Shown piece by piece: positions 1-8,640 of a stretch of DNA of 64,000 nucleotides. The stretch is from Acanthosepion esculentum (taxonomy: Eukaryota; Mollusca; Cephalopoda; Sepiida; Sepiidae): contig CAXIWW010000817.1 of assembly GCA_964036315.1 (NCBI GenBank), positions 407,501-471,500 of the forward strand. Reading direction: 5' to 3'. Position 1 is the stretch's first letter. Each line of letters begins with the position of its first letter. The position numbers were made by a program, and so were the translations under genes. Below the pieces are notes generated by a model, which was given only the letters and a program-made list of their open reading frames with translations, searched no databases and was not told the origin of the DNA.

Positions 1-569
1 TCAGTGAATCACAGCTAATTTCCATAATTCTGTTAATACACAACGTCCTGATTGGACAATAAATATTAAAAGTGTATTTTGTGTAAAGTTCTAAAATCTT
101 GTACAAGCTAAATACTTGTAGGCTCCAGGCTACGTTTGCAGTAGCTGACGTTTTATTTAGTCCGTTAATACCAATATCCTGTTTCCGCTTACGTCCGGAC
201 GGTTGACCTCTAGTTGACCTGTTCAAACTTAATTTTCCGCCCAAATTTGCTGATGTGTTCTCGAGCCACCCACGTGATTAAGAAAACTGATAAATATGAA
301 ACTTCGACGTGACTTCGGCAACTTCGTCGCTAAAATTTAATCTTTTCTTTATTAACATCATATTGGCGTGTGAAATTTAATTTCTGCAATGACTTCAAAA
401 ATTGTGACGGCACAATACAGAAATGTAAGAAAACCAACTTCCTGGCTGAAAGTTAAATTTATTAATATCAAAACAGCTTGGTAAATGCACTTACTTTTGG
501 ACATCAATTCATTAAGTGACGAATTCAATCAAGAAGGGCTTCATAAAGCCACTCACTCAACATCTTAAC
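1..569. other. Single-copy AT-rich flank, no gene seen
   Basis: This stretch is AT-rich, with no long ORF and no tRNA- or rRNA-like structure. The only short motif of note is a perfect CACGTG E-box at 271-276. It is most simply upstream or intergenic DNA next to the promoter-like elements that follow. Confidence 0.6.
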
Positions 570-624
570 TATATAAAGGAAATCATCATGGATACAGTCA
601 AAGCGAGACAACTCTACAGTAAGT
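570..624 (+). promoter_or_regulatory. Candidate TATA promoter with a splice-donor-like site
   Basis: TATATAAAG lies at 570-578. About 30 bp downstream is a GTCAAAG context whose A at 600 would be a correctly spaced start site. A GTAAGT hexamer at 619-624 resembles a 5' splice site and would leave a very short first exon. Spacing fits metazoan core promoters, but the DNA is AT-rich, so a TATA match alone is weak. An ATG at 588 lies upstream of the inferred start and would not be translated from it. Confidence 0.25.
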
Positions 625-738
625 CGAGCAAACTATTTTAATCAATTGCTTACCAAACACATAAATACTTGTTCAAATTTGTTGAGATACTGTAGCGATT
701 ACTACTATGTATACACGCCTACATTTCTCTCAACTGTG

Positions 739-872
739 ATTGGTCAAATAATAAATACTAACTATCACAGGACAATTTACTGATCGCATTCACCACACTG
801 AATTTTTCCTACTGTTAATTCACAAACATGCTTTTGTTATAAAATCACCGATTGGGTACATTTTCATCCAAT
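739..872. promoter_or_regulatory. CCAAT-box cluster
   Basis: Two inverted CCAAT boxes (ATTGG at 739-743 and 851-855) and one direct box (CCAAT at 868-872) lie just before the duplicated core promoter. The last ends 5 bp before the 160-bp duplication starts, so only the first promoter copy has CCAAT boxes at close range. These pentamers can occur by chance; three within 135 bp beside a TATA/initiator pair is suggestive. NF-Y is the usual ligand in animals; binding here is inference. Confidence 0.35.
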
Positions 873-894
873 CAGATATTTTTTGTGTGATCTC

Positions 895-967
895 GAAATT
901 TCTCCCGCCGTTGTCCTGGGAGCCTACCCATAGTTATATAAACCGGAATTCGTTCCAAAAATAGACA
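895..967 (+). promoter_or_regulatory. Core promoter, copy A (HSE-like element, TATA, initiator)
   Basis: GAAATTTC at 895-902 fits the GAAnnTTC core of a heat-shock element, with a partial third half-site just upstream (890-892). TATATAAA lies at 935-942. An initiator-like ACAGTA has its likely +1 A at 967, placing the TATA about 32 bp upstream, the usual animal spacing. CCAAT boxes lie just upstream. The motifs are seen; that this is a working, possibly stress-responsive promoter reading right is inference. No coding ORF follows in the next kilobase, so a product would be noncoding or spliced. Confidence 0.45.
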
Positions 968-1054
968 GTAGAAGCAGAACTCAGTAGAACTCAGCAACTC
1001 ACACGCGTCTACACAAACTATTTATTCTACTCACTGCATTTTTTGTGTGATCTC

Positions 1055-1127
1055 GAAATTTCTCCCGCCGTTGTCCTGGGAGCCTACCCATAGTTATATA
1101 AACCGGAATTCGTTCCAAAAATAGACA
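1055..1127 (+). promoter_or_regulatory. Core promoter, copy B (duplicate)
   Basis: This is the second copy of the same elements: GAAATTTC at 1055-1062, TATATAAA at 1095-1102 and the likely start A at 1127. It is identical to copy A but sits about 180 bp from the nearest CCAAT box. If both copies work, they would give two transcripts differing by 160 nt at the 5' end. Confidence 0.4.
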
Positions 1128-1197
1128 GTAGAAGCAGAACTCAGTAGAACTCAGCAACTCACACGCGTCTACACAAACTATTTATTCTACTCACTGC

Positions 1198-2378
1198 ACG
1201 CACGCGCACAGAACTTAAATATCATTCACCATCAGTTCTATGTAACAAGCCAAGTTGCAACAGCTCTGTCAGTTATATATAACCCACAACTGATTTATTA
1301 CATGTTCTTCAGAAAACATAATTCTGTCTAATACAGAACTTTGAACATTCTTTCAGAAAACTTGTCTATTTACATTTAATCTTTCAGCTAACAGATAAAG
1401 GGAAACTACTTCTCCTTTCTTATTGTTTCACACATTACAAAAAATGTTTTGTATTTGTTGATTTTAATATATATTTTATCGTTGAAACAAAAATCGGTTT
1501 TTCATTGTTTTTCGTAGATACAAAAATGTATAATTGTTAAATGCTATTCAACACGCAGCCACATCAACCTTTTCAACACAACCAGCATTTAGAATACAAT
1601 TTCTGAGTACCAGACCTACAACATAACACTTTCACTATTACTTAAAATCACACAACCAAGAACACTAAAGTATTTTAAACAACTTCATTATATCGTTTGT
1701 ATTTGTTGTGTTATATAAAAATACATACTGTTAAACAAATATCTGTCTGCTTCATTATTTCTCTTGTTGTTGTCTTTGTTGCATTTGATTTAGTAAAAAT
1801 AGTACAGGGTCAGTTCCATTTGTATTTGTAACCAATACAAATAGGTTACCCCCCCTACACTTGGAATGTAAATGTATTTACATTGTTTGGCGTTTAATTA
1901 ATAATTTATAAATTGAATTGCTAGGGACTTAGTGCCAAATTTATGATCTGGTTAGTATTTTATAGTAAACGTTTATGAACAATTACAATATAATTATCTT
2001 TAAAGGCTGTAAAAATATCACATAAAAATGTCTTGAACTGAATAAATTGAAGAATGAAAGTGATTTGAGCCAAAAATATGAACATGTATATATAAATCGG
2101 CACCGATATTCAGAGAACTGTTGCGGAAGACAGGACCTTCTTGTTGTTATATTTTTATGCAGGTTAATTCCTTCTCCGCCTCGGCAAACGCGAATTAAAT
2201 AATAAAAAAAAAAGATTCCATTGAGTATGAGCAAATACATGCATCCATTCAGTAATAGTAACTTTCATCTGTTGCTGTTGCTAAGGCAACAGGGAGAGGG
2301 GGTGGTGAAACTAGAAGTGAAATATATATTGATGGCTGTCGGTGTTAACACGAATACTGGTTTGTGCCGCGTCACCTC
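1198..2378. other. AT-rich region without a recognisable gene
   Basis: There is no convincing ORF, and short ORFs here translate to low-complexity, hydrophobic peptides unlike any family I know. A 12-bp palindrome, GTTATATATAAC, lies at 1272-1283. The stretch could be the leader or intron of a transcript from the duplicated promoter, or plain intergenic DNA. No strong splice acceptor or polyadenylation context stands out. Confidence 0.55.
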
Positions 2379-2525
2379 ACGTCACGTCATCTTTCTCTCT
2401 GTCTCACACACACACGCGCGCATGCGCGTGCGTGCGAGCGTCCCGGTGCTGATGTCCAAGTTGGTCTATGTTAAGTTTGTTTGAATTAGAGTCTATATAG
2501 CCGAATTAAAGTTTTCGAGCGAGAG
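2379..2525 (+). promoter_or_regulatory. Candidate CpG-rich promoter with CRE, NRF1 and TATA-like motifs
   Basis: Overlapping ACGTCA half-CRE motifs lie at 2379-2384 and 2384-2389. A perfect NRF1-type palindrome, CGCGCATGCGCG, lies at 2417-2428. TATATAG lies at 2494-2500, giving a possible start near 2525. This is the only GC- and CpG-rich patch in the single-copy flank, which supports a regulatory role. A short ORF with a good ATG context starts 45 bp beyond the inferred start. NRF1 and CREB families are metazoan promoter binders; use here is inferred. Confidence 0.4.
2405..2436. repeat. 32-bp alternating pyrimidine-purine tract (Z-DNA-prone)
   Basis: Every base from 2405 to 2436 alternates pyrimidine and purine: CA steps, then CG steps, one CATG centre, then CG/TG steps. 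Such tracts readily adopt left-handed DNA under negative supercoiling. The NRF1-type palindrome sits in its middle. Confidence 0.85.
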
Positions 2526-2569
2526 TGGCTATTACTGGCCAATAAATTGTTCGTTTTATTATAGTTAAA

Positions 2570-2812
2570 ATGGATATATGCGTGAAGCCTATGCACAGAA
2601 AACGTATTTGTGCAATCTGCTTTGGGTCTTCGAGCGATCAACATCCGGTTTGTATAGAAAAATGTAAGAAGAGGCACGACAGAACTTTAAAAATTCATAG
2701 TTCACCCCACCCACACAAACTTCCCTCTAACTCATATTGGTTGATGCGCACTACTCATCTCATATCCTTTGTAAATAAAATTGGGGAATATTTTTTTTTT
2801 TTTACAATATAG
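2570..2812 (+). CDS. Doubtful small cysteine-rich ORF, possibly a first exon
   Basis: An 80-codon ORF starts at an ATG in good context (A at -3, G at +4), about 45 bp after a possible transcription start. Residues 14-36 show Cys14, Cys17, Cys28, Cys32 and His36 (C-x2-C-x10-C-x3-C-x3-H), which could suggest a small zinc site. The last residues are phenylalanines encoded by a poly-T tract, so the C-terminal part is unlikely to be real. GTAAGA at 2664-2669 could be a 5' splice site ending a short first exon within codon 32. I recognise no family; it may be a chance ORF. Confidence 0.15.
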   Translation: MDICVKPMHRKRICAICFGSSSDQHPVCIEKCKKRHDRTLKIHSSPHPHKLPSNSYWLMRTTHLISFVNKIGEYFFFFTI

Positions 2813-4346
2813 AGTTTTCCATTAATGGCCATTGACTTTTTTGGCTAATTAAAAATTTTGACTGTGTATCCATTTAATTTAACTTTATTTAAGTATAGTT
2901 TTTCTTTACAAGACGTAAATTTGGGATTTTAAGTTTGTCGTAAAACTAAAGAAATTCATAAGAACAGACCTATTCGATTTTAATTAATATCTTTCGACTA
3001 GATATTAATATTCTGGTTGGTGATACTAAATGATAATAATAATGTAAGGGAGGTTACTTTTATTATTACAAAACACAGTTATCTTTCTTATGTTGTGATC
3101 ACGTCTTCAAATATTTACTAGCCATTCCTGCGGAGTGCGGACTTTAGGCTCTAGCTCCTGTTGAGGGCATTTGGTCCTCCTGTCTTTTGCCATAAACGTC
3201 CTATGTACGTAAAAGTTATAACAATTTAGAAATAATAAAATTATTTTATCTTTATTCGACACTTAATTCGGTACTTACTTACACATTTATTTTGAGCGCA
3301 ATTTTTCTTCTCTTTTTTAAAATCGCCATACTTTATGATCCCTTCACATAATGATAAAAAAAATTTAAAAAATAATCAAAAAATACTTTGATCTTTCCTC
3401 TTGATTATAGTATAAACAGTTAGACAAATAAAAATTATTTTCGATAAGTTTAAGGTCATTTTTATCATGCTATGGCTCATTTTCTGGCGATCTCATGAAG
3501 GTACCTTAATATTTCGAATACGTCACAACAGTACGCGTGCTAGAAAAAGAAAAAAACACACATATTATCAACGTAACGTGCCCCAGGTAACTTCATGAAA
3601 ATAGATAACTCGACAAAAACGGCCTGAAAATTAATGAAAAAAATTTTCTTCGTGTTAAATGTATATTTCATTATTTAGAAGAAACACTAAAGTAATTTTT
3701 GAATATTTTTTGAAATTTTTTAATCATTCTTAGCATGTCTTAAATTTTAGTCAAAAATCTTGTTTACGAAATATCGAACAAAAACTCGATATCAGCCATT
3801 TTTTTTTAAATTTTGATTTTTGAAAAATAAGTTAAATTACTTGTTTAAAAATCGTTTAAAAATTTAATTATACGTTTTTCAAAATTTATTCAAAGAAAAT
3901 TAGAAAATTTAAAGTTTATTTAAAATATTTTGAAAGAAACTTTTACTTACTTTCTTCGTAGAAAAATGTTGTTTAAAATAAAAGGGAGCCGATCTTAACA
4001 TTTCCGACTTTGACAAGTGATGAAAGAAGGCATTTATAAATTATTGACAGCTGACGTGAGATTCGAGTTCTCATACGGAAGGACAGAATGGACATATTTT
4101 TTTTAATTGGACTTGCTTAAGTAGTACCTTGTAATAATTAAAGTAAAAAGAACTTTCAGTATTCCAATTTTTGGATTTTTTTTTTGTGTTCTTATTACTG
4201 TAGCTTTCACTATAAGTTTGTTGATACTATCTGGAGAAATTATAAATACTATAAAAAAATTTAATTAAGATACAAGTGCTGCACTGCTGTTTCAGGGCCC
4301 ATATAGACCCTACTAAATAAAGTCAATTCAGATATATCATAAAAAA
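2813..4346. other. Very AT-rich single-copy DNA up to the satellite edge
   Basis: Long A and T runs dominate and no ORF of useful length is present. I saw no transposon terminal repeats, target-site duplication or RNA gene. An AATAAA at about 4315-4320 could serve as a polyadenylation signal, but such hexamers are frequent in DNA of this composition. The stretch ends abruptly where the satellite begins. Confidence 0.6.
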
Positions 4347-4370
4347 GTGCTGTTGGCACTTTTGCTATCA

Positions 4371-4540
4371 ACTGGTGTTGTTCGCAAGTTTTTATATAAA
4401 CATGTATTTTTATACATTCATAGTGTTTTTTTTTTAGTGGGGGGTCACTATTTGCTCATAGCTGGGACCCTTTGTGAACAGAAGCCTTGCTGTCAGATGT
4501 AGTTTATAGTCATACCTAGGACTAGTTGGAACTGTGGTGC
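4371..4540 (+). repeat. First full spacer of the array (reference copy)
   Basis: Landmarks in order: TTTATATAAA at 4391-4400, a T10 run at 4426-4435 followed by AGTGG, and an inverted repeat GGGTC (4442-4446) / GACCC (4466-4470) enclosing CTAT (4448-4451) / ATAG (4458-4461). Next come CCTAGG at 4515-4520 and TAGTC (4507-4511) / GACTA (4520-4524). Most copies then have GCACTGTGGTGC, a 4-bp stem with a 4-nt loop; this first copy has a base change there. The T-run length (about 7 to 13) is the most variable feature between copies. Confidence 0.9.
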
Positions 4541-5240
4541 TGTTGGCACTTTTGCTATCAGCTGTTGGCACTTTTGGTATCAGCTGTTGGCACTTTTGGT
4601 ATCAGCTCTTGGCACTTTTGCTATCAGCAGTTGGCACTTTTGCTATCAGCTGTTGGCACTTTTGCTATCAGCTGTTGGCACTTTTGTTATCAGCTGTGGT
4701 GCTGTTGGCACTTTTGCTATCAACTGGTGTTGTTCGCAAGTTTTTATATAAACATATATTTTTTACATTCATAGTGTTTTTTTTAGTGGGGGGTCACTAT
4801 TTGCTCATAGCTGGGACCCTTTGTGATCAGAAACCTTGCTGTCAGATGTAGTTTATAGTCATACCTAGGACTAGTTGGAACTGTGGTGCTGTTGGCACTT
4901 TTGCTATCAGCTGTTGGCACTTTTGCTATCAGCTGTTGGCACTTTTGCTATCAGCTGTTGGCACTTTTGGTATCAGCTCTTGGCACTTTTGCTATCAGCA
5001 GTTGGCACTTTTGCTATCAGCTGTTGGCACTTTTGCTATCAGCTGTTGGCACTTTTGTTATCAGCTGTGGTGCTGTTGGCACTTTTGCTATCAACTGGTG
5101 TTGTTCGCAAGTTTTTATATAAACATATATTTTTTACATTCATATTGTTTTTTTTAGTGGGGGGTCACTATTTGCTCATAGCTGGGACCCTTTGTGATCA
5201 GAAACCTTGCTGTCAGATGTAGTTTATAGTCATACCTAGG

Positions 5241-5482
5241 ACTAGTTGGCACTGTGGTGCTGTTGGCACTTTTTCTATCAGCTGTTGGCACTTTTGCTAT
5301 CAGCTGTGGTGCTGTTGGCACTTTTGCTATCAACTGGTGTTGTTCGCAAGTTTTTATATAAACATGTATTTTTATACTTTCATAGTGTGTTTTTTTTAGT
5401 GGGGGGTCACTATTTGCTCATAGCTGGGACCCTTTGTGATCAGAAGCCTTGCTGTCAGATGTAGTTTATAGTCATACCTAGG
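5241..5482 (+). repeat. Minimal 242-bp satellite unit
   Basis: From ACTAGTTGGC at 5241 to the same motif at 5483 is exactly 242 bp, the shortest intact unit type. It holds one full spacer and three 22-bp monomers, two before and one after the GTGGTGCTG variant. 242 is 11 times 22, and other units add whole monomers to this base. Confidence 0.9.
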
Positions 5483-5998
5483 ACTAGTTGGCACTGTGGT
5501 GCTGTTGGCACTTTTTCTATCAGCTGTTGGCACTTTTGCTATCAGCTGTTGGCACTTTTGCTATCAGCTTTTGGCACTTTTGGTATCAGCTGTTGGCACT
5601 TTTGCTATCAGCTGTCTGCACTTTTGCTATCAGCTGTTGGCCCTTTTGCTATCAGCTGTTGGCACTTTTGCTATCATCTGTTGGCACTTTTGCTATCATC
5701 TGTTGGCACTTTTGCTATGAGCTGTTGGCACTTTTGCTATCAGCTGTTGGCACTTTTGCTATCATCTGTTGGCACTTTTGCTATCAGCTGTGGTGCTGTT
5801 TGCACTTTTGCTATCAACTGTCAGTTTTTATATAAACATGTATTTTTATAAATTCATAGTGTTTTTTTTTTAGTGGGAGGTCACTATTTGCTCATAGCTG
5901 GGAGCCTTTGTGATCAGAAGCCTTGCTGTCAGATGTAGTTTATAGTCATACCTTGGACTAGTTGGCAATGTGGTGCTGTTGGCACTTTTTCTATCAGC

Positions 5999-7004
5999 TG
6001 TTGGCACTTTTGCTATCAGCTGTGGTGCTGTTGGCACTTTTGCTATCAACTGGGGTTGTTCGCAAGTTTTTATATAAACATGTACTTTTATACTTTCATA
6101 GTGTTTTTTTTTTAGTGGGGGTCACTATTTGCTCATAGCTGGGACCCTTTGTGATCAGAAGACTTGCTGTCAGATGTAGTTTATAGTCATACATAGGACT
6201 AGTTGGCACTGTGGCGCTGTTGGCACTTTTGCTATCAGCTGTTGGCACTTTTGCTATCAGCTGTTGACATTTTACTATCAGCTGTGGTGCTGTTGGCACT
6301 TTTGCTATCAACTGGTGTTGTTCGCTAGTTTTTATATAAACATGTATTTTTATACATTCATAGTGTTTTTTTTTAGTGGGGGGTCACTATTTGCTCATAG
6401 CTGGGACCCTTTTTGATCAGAAGCCTTTCTGTCAGATGTAGTTTATTGACATACCTAGGACTAGTTGGCACTGTGGTGCTGTTGGCACTTTTTCTATCAA
6501 TTGTTGGCACTTTTGCTATCAGCTGTGGTGCTGTTGGCACTTTTGCTATCAACTGGGGTTGTTCGCAAGTTTTTATATAAACATGTACTTTTATACTTTC
6601 ATAGTGTTTTTTTTTTAGTGGGGGTCACTATTTGCTCATAGCTGGGACCCTTTGTGATCAGAAGACTTGCTGTCAGATGTAGTTTATAGTCATACATAGG
6701 ACTAGTTGGCACTGTGGTGCTGTTGGCACTTTTGCTATCAGCTGTTGGCACTTTTGCTATCAGCTGTTGACATTTTACTCTCAGCTGTGGTGCTGTTGGC
6801 ACTTTTGCTATCAACTGGTGTTGTTCGCTAGTTTTTATATAAACATGTATTTTTATACATTCATAGTGTTTTTTTTTAGTGGGGGGTCACTATTTGCTCA
6901 TAGCTGGGACCCTTTGTGATCAGAAGCCTTTCTGTCAGATGTAGTTTATTGACATACCTAGGACTAGTTGGCACTGTGGTGCTGTTGGCACTTTTTCTAT
7001 CAGC
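5999..7004 (+). repeat. 503-bp tandem duplication of two units
   Basis: Positions 5999-6501 recur at about 6502-6998 with few changes. Both copies share private variants: ACTGGGGTTGTTCGC, TGTTGACATTTTACT, and TTCGCTAGTTTTT in place of TTCGCAAG. These make a local higher-order repeat rather than chance similarity between ordinary units. Confidence 0.85.
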
Positions 7005-8325
7005 TGTTGGCACTTTTTCTATCAGCTGTTGGCACTTTTGCTATCAACTGGTGTTGTTCGCAAGTTTTTATATAAACATGTATTTTTATACTTTCATAGT
7101 GTTTTTTGTTTTTAGTGGGGGGTCACTATTTGCTCATAGCTGGGACCCTTTGTGATCAGAAGTCTTGTTGTCAGATGTAGTTTATAGTCATACCTAGGAC
7201 TAGTTGGCACTGTGGTGCTGTTGGCACATTTGCTATCAACTGTTGGCACTTTTGCTATCAGCTGTTGGCACATTTGCTATCAGCTGTGTTGCTGTTGGCA
7301 TTTTGCTATCAACTGGTGTTGTTCGCAAGTTTTTATATAAACATGTATTTTTATACATTCATAGTGTTTTTTTTAGTGGTGGGCCACTATTTGCTCATAC
7401 CTGGGACCCTTTGTGATCAGAAGCCTTGCTGTCAGATGGAGTTTATAATCATACCTAGGACTAGTTGGCACTGTGGTGCTGTTGGCACTTTTGCTATCAG
7501 CTGTTGGCACTTTTGCTATCAGCTGTTGGCACTTTTGCTATCAGCTATGGTGCTGTTGTCACTTTTGCTATCAACTGGTGTTGTTCGCAAGTTTTTATAT
7601 AAACATGTATTTTTATACTTTCATAGTGTTTTTTTTTTAGTGGGTGGTCACTATTTGCTCATAGCTGGGACCCTTTTTGATCAGAAGCCTTGCCGTCAGA
7701 TGTAGTTTATAGTCATACCTAGGACTATTTTGCACTGTGGTGCTGTTGGCACTTTTGCGATCAGCTGTTGGCACTTTTGCTATCAGCTCTTGGCACTTTT
7801 GCTATCAGCTGTTGGCACTTTTGCTATCAGCTGTGGTGCTGTTGGCACTTTTGCTATCAACTGGTGTTGTTCGCAAGTTTTTATATAAACATGTATTTTT
7901 ATACATTCATAGTGTTTTTTTTTAGTGGGGGGTCACTATTTGCTCATAGCTTGGACCCTTTGTGGTCAGAAGCCTTGCTGTCAGATGTAGTTTATAGTCA
8001 TACCTAGGACTAGTTGGCACTGTGGTGATGTTGGAACTTTTGCTATAAGATGTTGGCACATTTTCTATCAGCTGTTGGCACTTTTGGTATCAGCTGTTGG
8101 CACTTTTGCTATCAGCTTTTGGCACTTTTGCTATCAGCTGTTGGCACTTTTGCTATCAGCTGTTGGCACTTTTGCTATCTGCTGTTGGCACTTTTGCAAT
8201 CATCTGTTGGCACTTTTGCTATCAGCTGTTGGCACTTTTGCTATCAGCCTTTGGCACTTTTAGTATCAGCAGTTGGCACTTTTGATATCAGTTGTTGGCA
8301 CTTTTGCTATCAGCTGTGATGCTGT

Positions 8326-8640
8326 TGGCACTTTTGCTATCAACTGGTGTTGTTCGCAAGTTTTTATATAAACATGTATTTTTATACTTTCATAGTGTTT
8401 TTTGTTTTTAGTGGGGGGTCACTATTTGCTCATAGCTGGGACCCTTTGTGATCAGAAGTCTTGTTGTCAGATGTAGTTTATAGTCATAACTAGGACTAGT
8501 TGGCACTGTGGTGCTGTTGGCACATTTGCTATCAACTGTTGGCACTTTTGCTATCAGCTGTTGGCACATTTGCTATCAGCTGTGTTGCTGTTGGCATTTT
8601 GCTATCAACTGGTGTTGTTCGCAAGTTTTTATATAAACAT
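8326..8640 (+). repeat. Duplicate of the 7030-7344 unit pair (offset 1296)
   Basis: Shared private features are the interrupted T run (GTTTTTTGTTTTTAGTGG at 7101 and 8397), AAGTCTTGTTGTCAG, a monomer with CACATTTGC, and the rare CAGCTGTGTTGCTG variant. One difference is a C-to-A change in CATACC near 8485. The copies are separated by about five unrelated units, so this is a dispersed rather than adjacent duplicate. Confidence 0.8.

Larger units (their letters stand above)
878..1197 (+). repeat. Exact 160-bp tandem duplication of a core promoter region
   Basis: Positions 878-1037 and 1038-1197 match base for base on reading, at a constant offset of 160. The match breaks at once on both sides: T at 877 against C at 1037, and T at 1039 against C at 1199. 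Each copy carries a GAA/TTC heat-shock-like element, a TATA box, an initiator-like ACAGTA and a tandem 10-bp motif (AGAACTCAGT-type) in the presumed leader. Perfect identity in non-coding DNA implies a very recent event or an assembly artefact. Confidence 0.95.

Noticed and set aside
1983..2240. 85-codon - strand ORF
   Set aside because: It is AT-rich, hydrophobic and of low complexity, with no supporting promoter or start context. It is the kind of ORF expected by chance in such DNA.
2221..2484. 87-codon ORF overlapping the CRE/NRF1 region
   Set aside because: Much of it is translated simple repeat (CA and CG steps), the N-terminal part is low complexity and no family is recognised. The DNA there looks regulatory.
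4436..4446. G-quadruplex in the GTGGGGGGTCAC segment
   Set aside because: Each spacer has only one G run, and the runs are hundreds of bases apart, so an intramolecular quadruplex is not expected.
4371..4540. Spacer as a tRNA-derived SINE or other RNA polymerase III gene
   Set aside because: No convincing A box or B box was found, and the internal T run would terminate polymerase III on the + strand.
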